This document shows positions 1 to 8,009 of a DNA stretch of 64,000 bases, one piece after another. Numbering within the stretch: the first letter of the stretch is position 1; every line of letters starts with the position of its first letter. Made by a program: the position numbers and the translations under genes. The stretch is from Bacillota bacterium (GTDB lineage: Bacteria > Bacillota > Clostridia > Christensenellales > SZUA-584), in NCBI GenBank assembly GCA_023410595.1, contig JAEYPO010000001.1, forward strand, positions 256,260 to 320,259, written 5' to 3'. A model generated the notes under the pieces. It was given only the letters and a program-made list of their open reading frames with translations. It had not been told where the DNA came from and did no database searches.

Positions 1-267
1 CTTAAGACGCTCAAGACAAGCCCGGGGCTGTCGCCCGGGTTCAGCCCGCATACTGCGAGCTATACGGTAACGCTGCCCGCGGCGAAGGGAACGTTCAGCA
101 TATCCGCAAGGCCCGCGGGTTATAACGCGGCGGTGTATATAGACGGCGCAAGGAAGTCATCCAAAAAGGTTGCGCTGCTCAGCGGTCAAAGCGTTACGGT
201 GCACGTAATGGTATTGGCGCAGGCGGGCAATACAAAGGATTATTATATAACGGTGACGCGCCCCTGA
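1..267 (+). CDS. C-terminal end of a surface protein with a cadherin-like beta-sandwich domain (partial)
   Basis: The frame is open from the first base to a TGA at 265-267, so only the last 88 codons are present. The residues follow the bacterial cadherin-like beta-sandwich pattern (PF12733 type): an LSPGFSP opening, an alternating beta segment, a repeated 'V.IDG' turn, an 'LLSGQSVTVHV' strand and a closing 'YYITVTRP'. Such domains occur in repeats at the ends of large secreted or cell-wall proteins, so this is probably the last repeat of such a protein. The gene converges on tgl. The upstream part and its true function lie outside the window. Confidence 0.75.
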   Translation, partial: LKTLKTSPGLSPGFSPHTASYTVTLPAAKGTFSISARPAGYNAAVYIDGARKSSKKVALLSGQSVTVHVMVLAQAGNTKDYYITVTRP

Positions 268-291
268 TTTGAAGATAGATATTAAACGTGC

Positions 292-1038
292 TTACATATA
301 TTTCGCGAGCTGCCCGTAATCCTGACGCTTGACCATTTCGTTAAGATACGCGGAGCGGGTCGCGTCTTTTTTTCTTGCTCTGTTCAGCGCCCGAATCATT
401 TCACCGGCATTTCTTATACCTATGCCGTGGCCGTAGTAAAGCCCGCCGCCAAGGTAATAAGCGTTTTCCCCCTGCCATTCGGGCCTTAGGGGATCGACGT
501 CGGGGTTACTGAAATACCGGGCGTCCCCGGGTATCTCGTCCACTGGGTCGCGATCCGTAACCAAAGCAAGGTCACGGTCAAGGTGCTGCCAATTCATAAG
601 ATAGATACTTGAAAAAAGCCTGTCATACTCATCCCTCGGCATCACGTCGAGCAGCGCCTTATACAAAACGATGATCATTGCCGTGGAGCATTCGGTGCCG
701 TAAAGCGAGCCGCGCGCGTAAATATCAGCGATAGCGTCCGAAGGAGAGACGCCCGCCTTCAGCTCAAAGCCTCCTTCCGAGGTGCGGTTCCAGAACTCGG
801 GGTTGGCCTTTGAATCGCGGAAGATCTTGAACGATAAGCCGCTGCGGGCAAGATCATGCGACGCATTTACGATGCTATCACGCACTTTAAGCTCGGTAAT
901 AAGTACGTGCTCCGAATCGTAGGAGTAGTTCTCGCGGCTGGCCGACATGATATCGAATATTTCCCGCTGAAGGGCGCTGGGGGTAAAGCCTTCGGCAGAA
1001 GGCATGGCGCTTATGCGCGCGCCGTTAATAGTAATCAT
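292..1038 (-). CDS. tgl: Protein-glutamine gamma-glutamyltransferase (spore coat transglutaminase Tgl)
   Basis: A protein of 248 residues, close to the 245 of Bacillus subtilis Tgl, and alignable from end to end from memory: 'ELKVRDSIVNA' near the N-terminus, 'FWNRTSEGGFELK', the catalytic-cysteine segment 'YGTECSTAMIIV' (Cys117 in this numbering; Cys116 in B. subtilis), 'RYFSNPDVDPLRPEWQGEN' and 'YYGHGIGI'. Tgl makes epsilon-(gamma-glutamyl)lysine bonds between spore coat proteins. The ATG at 1038 is preferred because its product lines up with the Tgl N-terminus and GGAAAG lies about 10 nt upstream; a TTG at 1056 is the alternative. The start overlaps the end of the upstream gene by 14 nt, implying translational coupling. 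The gene implies a spore-former. Confidence 0.93.
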   Translation of the reverse strand: MITINGARISAMPSAEGFTPSALQREIFDIMSASRENYSYDSEHVLITELKVRDSIVNASHDLARSGLSFKIFRDSKANPEFWNRTSEGGFELKAGVSPSDAIADIYARGSLYGTECSTAMIIVLYKALLDVMPRDEYDRLFSSIYLMNWQHLDRDLALVTDRDPVDEIPGDARYFSNPDVDPLRPEWQGENAYYLGGGLYYGHGIGIRNAGEMIRALNRARKKDATRSAYLNEMVKRQDYGQLAKYM

Positions 1039-2005
1039 TGCGGCCACGCTTTCCAAGAATTCGCTTTGACGCTTCTATCTGGACAGGCAGCGGGCTGTGT
1101 ATCCAATCGTACCATTGCCGGCGGTTATTACTGTATAGGCTTTGAGAACACTCCCCGAGCAGCCGCTTTGTATCCGCGTCAAGATCGCTCAATTTCTCGA
1201 GCCGCTGCCATTCGTCCCCAGACAGAGCGTTATCGCCGCCAAAGCTTTTCTGCAGATATTTTGACTCGTCCGATACCCTGAACCGGCAGGGAACGTCGCA
1301 CATCAGGTTTGACTCGCCGGTGTAATACAAATAAGGCTTGTTGCGCTTAAGCCAGCATAAGACGCTCCGGCGCTGGCTTAATGGGTCTGCGGTCTCATCG
1401 CGGCAGCAGGGAAGGAACTTTAGCAGCTTGCGCGCAAGCGCAACATCGCGCGTGTCTTTCGAAAGCAGGCGGTCTGCCGCCATCGCAAGGCATTGCGCGT
1501 CGCCGCTCTCAAACAGCGCCCACTCGGCGTCGTAGGTATAAGAGCCCCTCCTGTGCCTTTCAAATATCAGATCCATAAGCGCGCCAAGGCAGGACTTGTC
1601 GCCGAACGCCTTGACAAGCAGTATCGCCGCGGCGTCAATTATGTGGTCATACTCGCTGCCGAGGCCCAACTCTTTGCAGCCCGTCGTAAAAATCCATTTG
1701 AGCACCGAAAGGTATTCAGGGTCAGCTTCAAAAGCACACCGGTCAGACAAGGCTATTTGCTCCGACAGCTTAAGCGCGGCTGTGTTCCGTGAACATAAGT
1801 ACGGCTCAAGGCCTAACTTTATTATTTCCGGCCGCAGTATGTAAAACGCGGGAAAACCCACCTTTGTGTCATTAAGCGCGTCTATGGCGGCGGCCCGGTC
1901 TCTTGTATAAAGACCATAAAACGCGTTTCTTGCCTGCCCGGTATCGCCCCGTATATCTGCAATATCAGGCAAAGCGCCGCTCCTTCTTTTATATCCCGTC
2001 GGCAT
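1025..2005 (-). CDS. Unknown protein co-transcribed with tgl; candidate spore-coat protein
   Basis: A 326-residue protein I do not recognise. It has no signal peptide or membrane segment, is rich in Arg, Lys and Asp with scattered Cys (for example 'CCRDE' and 'MCDVPCRF'), and ends in a basic tail. The middle looks helical. The ATG at 2005 follows AAGGGGAAG, a good ribosome-binding site, and a sigma-K-like promoter sits just upstream. The 14-nt overlap with tgl makes a two-gene operon, so a role in coat assembly, perhaps as a Tgl substrate or partner, is an inference from context only. Confidence 0.7.
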   Translation of the reverse strand: MPTGYKRRSGALPDIADIRGDTGQARNAFYGLYTRDRAAAIDALNDTKVGFPAFYILRPEIIKLGLEPYLCSRNTAALKLSEQIALSDRCAFEADPEYLSVLKWIFTTGCKELGLGSEYDHIIDAAAILLVKAFGDKSCLGALMDLIFERHRRGSYTYDAEWALFESGDAQCLAMAADRLLSKDTRDVALARKLLKFLPCCRDETADPLSQRRSVLCWLKRNKPYLYYTGESNLMCDVPCRFRVSDESKYLQKSFGGDNALSGDEWQRLEKLSDLDADTKRLLGECSQSLYSNNRRQWYDWIHSPLPVQIEASKRILGKRGRNDYY

Positions 2006-2035
2006 ATTTTACTTCCCCTTACAGCGGTTCTCGTT

Positions 2036-2063
2036 TATATTATGAACGAAGAATACAAAACGT
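2036..2063 (-). promoter_or_regulatory. Candidate sigma-K (mother-cell sporulation) promoter for the tgl operon
   Basis: On the minus strand CATAATATA (2044-2036) fits the sigma-K/sigma-E -10 pattern CATAnnnTA. An AC dinucleotide lies 17 nt upstream (2063-2062), the spacing expected for sigma-K. The predicted transcript would begin about 25 nt before the ATG at 2005. B. subtilis tgl is known to be under sigma-K control, so motif and gene agree. Confidence 0.55.
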
Positions 2064-2140
2064 TCTGTTAGCCCATCAGAGCCAAATCAGAGAAAAGAGC
2101 GGCATTTTTCATAGCAGGGTATAAGTAGGGGAGAACGTAA

Positions 2141-2171
2141 ATAAAAAACCGAAGCAGCTTACTCCGGTTTT
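2141..2171 (-). terminator. Rho-independent terminator of the dlt-like operon
   Basis: On the minus strand AAAACCG pairs with CGGTTTT around a 13-nt loop and runs into TTTTTTATTT. It lies 26 nt after the stop codon of the racemase gene, the last gene of the operon. Confidence 0.75.
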
Positions 2172-2196
2172 ACATGATATATTATATTGCTTTTGC

Positions 2197-2907
2197 TTAT
2201 TTTACCGCGTAACCGGCTTGCGCAATGGCAGCCTTTGCGAGTATCAGCGCCGGGTCTATAAACGGCAAGTCTATGCGGTACTTTTCAAACGCTACGGGCA
2301 GCTCGGTACAGCCGAGTACAAAATATTCAGCGCCCCCGGCGGCCATTAGCTTAAGCTCTTCTGTAAAAGCTGCTGTGTCGTAATTTTCCGCTCCCGCCTT
2401 AACGCCGTTGTAGATAACGGACATTACCTCCGCCTGACCGCCCTCTGAGGGCAGAACGGCTTTTATGCCGAACTCATTTAAAGCGTTTTCATAAAGCCTT
2501 GCGCGCAGAGCCCCGGTCGTTGCCAGCACGCCGACGCTTTTCAGCCCGAGAGCATGTACCTCTCTTGCCGTTTCTTCTATCATGTTGAGAACGGGCACAT
2601 GTATTGCCCCGCAAAGCTTCTGGTAAAACACGTGCGACGTGTTGCAGGGGAGCAGCAATATATCGGCGCCCATGCGCTCCAGCCGCTCTGCGGCCTCGAG
2701 TATATAAGCAAACGGCGCGTCGCTGCCCTCAAGCACCGCTTTTGTCCTGTCGGGTATCTTTGGGTTGTTGTCTATAACTATATGGATATGCCCGCTGTCG
2801 CAGTGCGCGTCGGTATGCTCTATTATCTTATAAAACAGGTCCGCCGTAGCGAGCGGGCCCATGCCGCCGATTATGCCCAGCGTTTTTTTATCGCTATCAG
2901 TTGACAT
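2197..2907 (-). CDS. Amino-acid racemase of the aspartate/glutamate racemase family
   Basis: A 236-residue protein with the full signature of cofactor-independent Asp/Glu racemases: 'GIIGGMGPLAT' at the N-terminus, the first catalytic cysteine in 'LLLPCNTSH' (Cys88) and the second in 'VLGCTELP' (Cys200). Family members interconvert L and D forms of aspartate, glutamate or broader amino acids; the substrate cannot be read from the sequence. It is the last gene of the minus-strand operon and its start overlaps the upstream lipoprotein gene by 11 nt, so it is translated from the same message as a dlt-like aminoacylation system. It may supply a D-amino acid to that system (inference). Confidence 0.88.
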   Translation of the reverse strand: MSTDSDKKTLGIIGGMGPLATADLFYKIIEHTDAHCDSGHIHIVIDNNPKIPDRTKAVLEGSDAPFAYILEAAERLERMGADILLLPCNTSHVFYQKLCGAIHVPVLNMIEETAREVHALGLKSVGVLATTGALRARLYENALNEFGIKAVLPSEGGQAEVMSVIYNGVKAGAENYDTAAFTEELKLMAAGGAEYFVLGCTELPVAFEKYRIDLPFIDPALILAKAAIAQAGYAVK

Positions 2908-3496
2908 TAGTCGGGGATACCTGTGTCGCGCCGTTTGCCGTATTGTAAAGATACATTATCTGCGTGACTTTGCCTTCCTGTACGAGTATTGATAGCGTGG
3001 TTGTATCTTCGACAAAATCATACGAGCTGCCGGATTCCTGATAGTTGTTGCCCATCTTCTGCAGCATCGCGTCCTGCGTGTCGCCTATCTTCACGCCCTG
3101 GGGTATCGAGACTGTGTCGTCAGTTACCGTGATAATAGTCACATGGTCGGCGCCGTCTATCTCGTTTACCGTGAGCTGGAAGCCGCTGTATGTATAGAAC
3201 TTATCCACGCCCTGATACGCGCAGCTCGGCGCCTCAAAAGCGTTGCCGGGTTTACCGAGGCTGCCCAACACCGTTTCGGCAAGGTCGTACGGGCGTATTT
3301 TCACTCCCTTAGATTCAAAAAACAGAGTGTGGTCTTGGACGACGGGAGACACGCCGGGCTGCTCAGGCTGCTGCACGGCGCCGGGCGCATTCGCCGCCTG
3401 GGCGCCTGGGTCTACAACGACGCCGCCCGAGGCGCCGCAGCCCGCTAAAACAATCGCGAACGTCAATACCAATAAAACACTTACAACCTTTTTCAT
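2897..3496 (-). CDS. Small lipoprotein of unknown function in the dlt-like operon
   Basis: 199 residues. The N-terminus is a classic lipoprotein signal: two lysines, a hydrophobic run and the lipobox LAGC with the modified cysteine at about residue 20. A Gly/Ala/Pro/Gln-rich linker follows. The remaining 140 residues form a beta-rich domain ('IRPYDLAETVLGSLG', 'DKFYTYSGFQLTVNEI', 'IPQGVKIGDTQDAMLQKMG') resembling the small SmpA/BamE-like or DUF4309-like folds of surface lipoproteins, but I cannot assign a family. It overlaps both neighbours by a few nucleotides and so belongs to the operon. It probably sits on the outer face of the membrane where MBOAT/DltD-type acylation takes place. Confidence 0.8.
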   Translation of the reverse strand: MKKVVSVLLVLTFAIVLAGCGASGGVVVDPGAQAANAPGAVQQPEQPGVSPVVQDHTLFFESKGVKIRPYDLAETVLGSLGKPGNAFEAPSCAYQGVDKFYTYSGFQLTVNEIDGADHVTIITVTDDTVSIPQGVKIGDTQDAMLQKMGNNYQESGSSYDFVEDTTTLSILVQEGKVTQIMYLYNTANGATQVSPTNVN

Positions 3497-4575
3497 TCTT
3501 TCTCCTTTTCTACTACCAAACTTTTTAAATAGCCAAACTCGGCAAGCTCTTTTTCCTGCGCGGCCTTTTCTGCATTGTAAGCGGCAACTTTACCGGCCCA
3601 GACCTTTGACAATTCCTCATCGGCGCGGCGGTCGGGAAGATTGAAATCGCGCCTGAGTATGCCGCCTAAGTATGCCGAGAGCTTCTCGGCTCCGTTTATG
3701 TTGAAGTGCAGCCCCGAATCGTACGTGTCCGTTCTGAGGTCTATGCCCGTTTCCTCGTTAAGCTTAAGGAAGTTGATATACATAAGCCCGTTCCTGTCCG
3801 CGTAATCGGCCATCTGCTCGTCCCACTCGTCATACCAATGAGGGTAGATGCTGGGTGATTTTATTAGTATAAGCTGTACGCCGTTTTTCCTGCACAGCTC
3901 GGCCATCATATCAAGATAATTATAGCATACATCACTGAACGTATAGTCCGCAAGCTTTTGCGGTACGGGCGGCTGTCCGGCGGATTTTATATCGACGCGC
4001 ATAAGGTAGCCGTTGTGCGAAATGGGATTTTTGCCGAACATATATTTAACGTCGTCGGAGCTTAGCTCGCTCCAGCGCGAATGGAACCTAAGAAACGGGA
4101 AGATATACGACAGGAAGTCTTCTTCCGGCGTCATGGACGCTTCTATGGACTTTATCTTTGCGGAAGACAGCCGCATGCCGTCCAGAGTCATGCGGTTGTA
4201 CGCCTCGTTCTGAGGCTCGCCATATTTCATGGATAGCACGTTAAAGACGACGGCCTTGGGCTTTTCGTACATAAGCGTTTCTTCGAGCAGGTAGTAAGAG
4301 TGCCATATGAGCTGCTGCGGCGTTCCGCGAATGTAGCTCGTTATGCCGTATTTCTCCCACAGCTCGATGGGGGAGAAGTCCTCGTATACCTCGCAGTCGC
4401 CTATGAATATCACGTCGTGCGGCGTTGTTTCGTTATAGTACTCGGCGACGAGAGCGCCTTCGCGCACTGCGCCCATATATTTGGGCATAAAAAGCAGCTG
4501 GAGCAGATACAATATGCCCAGCACCGCCGCGGCCGTTATAGCAAAGTATATTATCGCCCTTTTGTTTTTCTTCAT
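3493..4575 (-). CDS. Membrane-anchored SGNH/DltD-like protein, partner of the MBOAT acyltransferase
   Basis: 360 residues: an N-terminal membrane anchor (about residues 8-28) and a large extracytoplasmic domain. 'VIFIGDCEVYEDFSP' is block I of an SGNH hydrolase-like fold, 'LILIKSPSIYP' lies in the middle, and 'DSGLHFNINGAEKLS' carries the closing Asp-x-x-His. It follows the MBOAT gene as DltD follows DltB, so it probably receives or transfers the acyl/aminoacyl group on the outer face of the membrane. Block I reads GDCE where serine is usual, putting a cysteine at the nucleophile position. It overlaps the next gene by 4 nt (ATGA). Confidence 0.82.
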   Translation of the reverse strand: MKKNKRAIIYFAITAAAVLGILYLLQLLFMPKYMGAVREGALVAEYYNETTPHDVIFIGDCEVYEDFSPIELWEKYGITSYIRGTPQQLIWHSYYLLEETLMYEKPKAVVFNVLSMKYGEPQNEAYNRMTLDGMRLSSAKIKSIEASMTPEEDFLSYIFPFLRFHSRWSELSSDDVKYMFGKNPISHNGYLMRVDIKSAGQPPVPQKLADYTFSDVCYNYLDMMAELCRKNGVQLILIKSPSIYPHWYDEWDEQMADYADRNGLMYINFLKLNEETGIDLRTDTYDSGLHFNINGAEKLSAYLGGILRRDFNLPDRRADEELSKVWAGKVAAYNAEKAAQEKELAEFGYLKSLVVEKEKE

Positions 4576-4584
4576 GTAAGGCCC

Positions 4585-6174
4585 CTAAAACTGATTATAG
4601 ATAAACTGGCTGGAATCGTAGCCTATGCCGTAAGCGCCGAACACCAGCACAGCAAGCAGCAAAGCCGCTATCACGCCGTAGCGCAGCGCGTAAGTCTCGC
4701 GGCTTAGTTGCTCGCGCACGCTGCCACAGCGCTGTATGAGCGAAACCGCTATAAGAATGACCGTTCCCAGGAACACTACGATATAGTCCCACGTCGTAAG
4801 CCCGAGTTTTAACAGCGCGCCGCTGAAAAGCTGCTCCCAGTTCCAGTTTGTAAATATCGAGAAGAACATATTAAACGACAGGGGAACGTCCCGGTAGCAG
4901 TCGAGTATACGAAGCGACGATAGCAGAAAAAACGTACGCGCCACTTCAAAAAGCCTGTACCCGAAAGTGCCCGTAAGACCCGGAAACCTGCCGCGGAACT
5001 TTTCATAAAGCGGCGAGAATTCCTGGGAAATTATTATTATGAGCCCGGTTAGCACGCCCCATACTACGAAGTTCCACGCGGCTCCGTGCCACAGGCCGGT
5101 GACGAACCACACGACGATAGTCGCCACATATACGGACAGACGCTTGCCGAAGCCGTTGCCGAGCTTCGCCCTTGCTTTCTTTGATAGCTCCAGCATCGAC
5201 CTCGAGGCCGATATAGGATAAAACATGTATTCGCGGAACCAAGAGCTTAATGATATATGCCAGCGCCGCCAGTACTCGGCGATGTTCTTGGAAAAATACG
5301 GACGCAGGAAGTTTTCCTGCACCTCGATGCCCAGCACCTGCGCTATGCCTATCGTTATGTCTATGCCGCCCGTGAAGTCGGCGTACAGCTCGATGGCGTA
5401 AAACACCATCAAACACACGACAAACACGCCCTGATACGCGGCCGCGTCCTTTATAAGCGCGGTCACGGCGACGAGTATGCGGTCTGCTATAACGACTTTT
5501 TTGAAGTATCCCCAGAGTATGCGCTGTAATCCGAACGATACCTGCTTTTTATCGAAGCTGTGAGGCCCGTAAAGCGTTTTGCTAAGAGCGTCGTAGCGTG
5601 TGATGGGCCCTTGCACCAGCAGCGGGAAGAACGAAACGAACAGCGCGAACTTCGCAATATTGCGCTGCGCCGGGTACTTGCCGCGGTGTATGTCTATTAA
5701 ATATCCCATCGTCTGAAACGTATAGAACGATATGCCCATCGGAAGCAGAAGGTCGAGATATACCGAGGGCGAATCCGTAGCCGTAAACAACGGGCCTATA
5801 AGGGGTATAACGAAATTGGCGTATTTCAATACCGCGAGTATGCCGAAGTTTATCAAAAAGCAGACTATAAGCCAGCCGCGTGTCTTAGCCTTTGTGGCGG
5901 CTTTATAAGCCTTGCGCTCTTCGGGGGATAAAGAAGCCTTGTTATCCGAAAAGTACTTCTCGCGCCCCAGGCGCAGCGTTTCCATACGCCGCGCTATAGC
6001 GTACGTCGTGCATATCGTTACGCTTATGTATACGCATCCCTGCCAGCCGGCGTATGCGTAAAAAAAGACGTTGGCGGCAAGCAGAAGCATCCACTGAAAC
6101 CGTTTCGGTATCAGGTAATAGATAACAAACACCGCCACCAGGAATAGCAGAAATATCCCTGATGTAAAAAGCAT
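4585..6174 (-). CDS. MBOAT family O-acyltransferase (DltB/AlgI-like)
   Basis: 529 residues with about ten to twelve hydrophobic segments. It carries the MBOAT landmarks: 'LLLPMGISFYTFQTMGYLID', 'YWRRWHISLSSWFREYMFYP' and the invariant histidine in 'LWHGAAWNFVVWG'. MBOAT proteins of this class move an acyl or aminoacyl group from a cytoplasmic carrier across the membrane to a surface polymer. Here the carrier protein is encoded 9 nt upstream and the SGNH partner 9 nt downstream, exactly a DltC-DltB-DltD order. AlgI-type O-acetylation of a polysaccharide is the other reading, but the carrier protein and adenylation enzyme favour an aminoacyl route. Confidence 0.9.
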   Translation of the reverse strand: MLFTSGIFLLFLVAVFVIYYLIPKRFQWMLLLAANVFFYAYAGWQGCVYISVTICTTYAIARRMETLRLGREKYFSDNKASLSPEERKAYKAATKAKTRGWLIVCFLINFGILAVLKYANFVIPLIGPLFTATDSPSVYLDLLLPMGISFYTFQTMGYLIDIHRGKYPAQRNIAKFALFVSFFPLLVQGPITRYDALSKTLYGPHSFDKKQVSFGLQRILWGYFKKVVIADRILVAVTALIKDAAAYQGVFVVCLMVFYAIELYADFTGGIDITIGIAQVLGIEVQENFLRPYFSKNIAEYWRRWHISLSSWFREYMFYPISASRSMLELSKKARAKLGNGFGKRLSVYVATIVVWFVTGLWHGAAWNFVVWGVLTGLIIIISQEFSPLYEKFRGRFPGLTGTFGYRLFEVARTFFLLSSLRILDCYRDVPLSFNMFFSIFTNWNWEQLFSGALLKLGLTTWDYIVVFLGTVILIAVSLIQRCGSVREQLSRETYALRYGVIAALLLAVLVFGAYGIGYDSSQFIYNQF

Positions 6175-6183
6175 GCGCCCTCC

Positions 6184-6414
6184 TTAGTCCTCTTCGCTCA
6201 GGCGTTTAATAAGCGCGTATAATGATTTAGCCGAATTGAAGTTTTCGGGCACGATTTCCTCGGCCGGTATGGCGACGTCGTAGGCGTTGTCCACTTCGGC
6301 TATTATTGTAACGATATCGAACGAGTCGAGTATCTTGTTGTCAATGAGCTTTTCGTTTGCCTCAAAATCCACGTCGGGATGCAGGTCCTTAAGTATCTTT
6401 ATCAATGCTTCCAT
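6184..6414 (-). CDS. Acyl/aminoacyl carrier protein (DltC-like)
   Basis: 76 residues, acidic, the size of DltC or ACP. The phosphopantetheine attachment serine is Ser31 in 'KILDSFDIVTI' (the usual DSL motif, here DSF). Helix-rich throughout, with 'IPAEEIVPENFNSAKSLYALI' as the typical second half. It lies 61 nt after the adenylation gene and 9 nt before the MBOAT gene, so it probably carries the adenylated amino acid as a thioester to the membrane acyltransferase. Confidence 0.88.
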   Translation of the reverse strand: MEALIKILKDLHPDVDFEANEKLIDNKILDSFDIVTIIAEVDNAYDVAIPAEEIVPENFNSAKSLYALIKRLSEED

Positions 6415-6475
6415 ACTGTCTGCTCCTTATAGTTATATCGAAGCCCCAAACGCCGCAAGACTATTGGGGTAAGAA

Positions 6476-7990
6476 TCATTTGCTTTGCGCCGCGTACTGC
6501 TGCTTTAAAGCGATGCGGTCGAGCTTGCCGTTGGGCGTATACGGCATGGCGCTGCGCTTATAGATGTGATTGGGCATCATATAGCGCGGCAGCCTTTCTT
6601 TGAGCGCCGCTGATATAAGCGCCTCGTCCGTGTCGCCCGTAAAGAAAAGTATGAGTTTTTTCTTCTCGTCGTCGAATATGCAGCACGCTGCATTCACAGA
6701 GTTAAGCGCGTTCGCAGCGACTTCTATCTCGCCTATCTCTATACGGTGGCCCATATGCTTTATCTGGTTGTCTTTGCGCGATATGAACATTAATTCGTCG
6801 CGTTCGTTGTACCTTCCTATATCGCCCGTGCGGTATATTAGCTCGGGGTAGCTTGTGTTGAGCGGGTTTTGCACAAACGCCTGAGCCGTCTTTTCGGGCG
6901 CGCTATAATAGCCTAAAGTGAGAGACGTGCCGCGTATGCATATCTCGCCGGGCTCGCCGCTTTGCGCAAGCCGGTCGTTTTCGTCGAGCAGCAGTATCTC
7001 GGTGTTTTTAAACGGGCGCCCTATGGGTATCGCCTCATCCAGCGCGAACTCCCTGTCCACTTCGTACCAGCACGACATACCCGTCGCTTCCGTGGGGCCG
7101 TAGAGATTTATATACCGCGCGCCGGGCACGTGCTCCCTCCACAGGTTGAACTGTTTGATGGGGAAGACCTCGCTGCCAAAGGCTATCGTGCGCAAATATT
7201 CGGGCTTTGTGCGCTTAAACGCTCCGAGCCCCGAGATGAGCGTTAATGCCGAGACGACCCAGCATACGGTGTTTATCTTATGGTTGTTAAGATACTCGAT
7301 AAGAGTGACGGGGAACATAAAAAGCTGCTTGGGTATCATCCACGTAGTAGCGCCGAATTTGAGCGTCGAGTATATCTCCTTTAAACACGCGTCCACATAA
7401 AGCGGCACCTGCATGCCGAATACCGTTTCGGAATCCACGCGCAGCACCCCGGTAAGCGCCTCGATGTAGTCTATTACCGAGCGGTGGCAGGCAACAACGC
7501 CCTTGGGCACGCCTGTCGAGCCGGACGTGAACACGACGTATATGGGGTCGGTATCTATGGCGTGTTCGCGTACGTCAGACAGTGCCGCTTCGTCTGCCGG
7601 CGTGTTCACGATATCGCCATAAAGCAGAGCATCTCCCGAAAAGCCGTAGCCCGAAAGCTTTTCCTTCGACGCATCGTCGCATATTACGGCCTCCGGACGG
7701 AGCTGTTCGAATATAAGGTTTATCCGCTGGGCGGGCATTTCCTCGTCGATAGGTACGTAATAGCAGCCCGCCGCTATCACGCCGAAAAACGCGAGCACCG
7801 CCTCGGGCGATTTCTGCATGAACACAACCACAGGCTTCTTATATATGCCGCACGAGTACAAAAACGAGCCTACCGCTCTTGAGCCGTCATAGAGTTCCTT
7901 GAAGCTAAGAGAAGCATTGTCGTCGGCAAACGCTGTTTTCGCCGGATACGCGGCGGCCGTTTTATCAAGATATTCAAGCACGTTTATCAT
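6476..7990 (-). CDS. Amino-acid adenylation enzyme (DltA-like, AMP-binding superfamily)
   Basis: 504 residues, the length of DltA. Adenylation core motifs are in order: 'VVFTSGSTGVPKG' (P-loop), 'NLYGPTEAT', 'GEICIRG', 'YRTGDIG', 'HRIEIGEIE' and the C-terminal 'TPNGKLDR' with its lysine. It activates an amino acid with ATP and loads it onto the carrier protein encoded next. D-alanine is the substrate in true DltA enzymes; here the substrate pocket cannot be read with certainty, and the racemase in the operon leaves open another D-amino acid. It lies 20 nt after the transglutaminase-fold gene. Confidence 0.9.
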   Translation of the reverse strand: MINVLEYLDKTAAAYPAKTAFADDNASLSFKELYDGSRAVGSFLYSCGIYKKPVVVFMQKSPEAVLAFFGVIAAGCYYVPIDEEMPAQRINLIFEQLRPEAVICDDASKEKLSGYGFSGDALLYGDIVNTPADEAALSDVREHAIDTDPIYVVFTSGSTGVPKGVVACHRSVIDYIEALTGVLRVDSETVFGMQVPLYVDACLKEIYSTLKFGATTWMIPKQLFMFPVTLIEYLNNHKINTVCWVVSALTLISGLGAFKRTKPEYLRTIAFGSEVFPIKQFNLWREHVPGARYINLYGPTEATGMSCWYEVDREFALDEAIPIGRPFKNTEILLLDENDRLAQSGEPGEICIRGTSLTLGYYSAPEKTAQAFVQNPLNTSYPELIYRTGDIGRYNERDELMFISRKDNQIKHMGHRIEIGEIEVAANALNSVNAACCIFDDEKKKLILFFTGDTDEALISAALKERLPRYMMPNHIYKRSAMPYTPNGKLDRIALKQQYAAQSK

Positions 7991-8009
7991 GTTGCGTTAC
8001 TCCTGCGCG

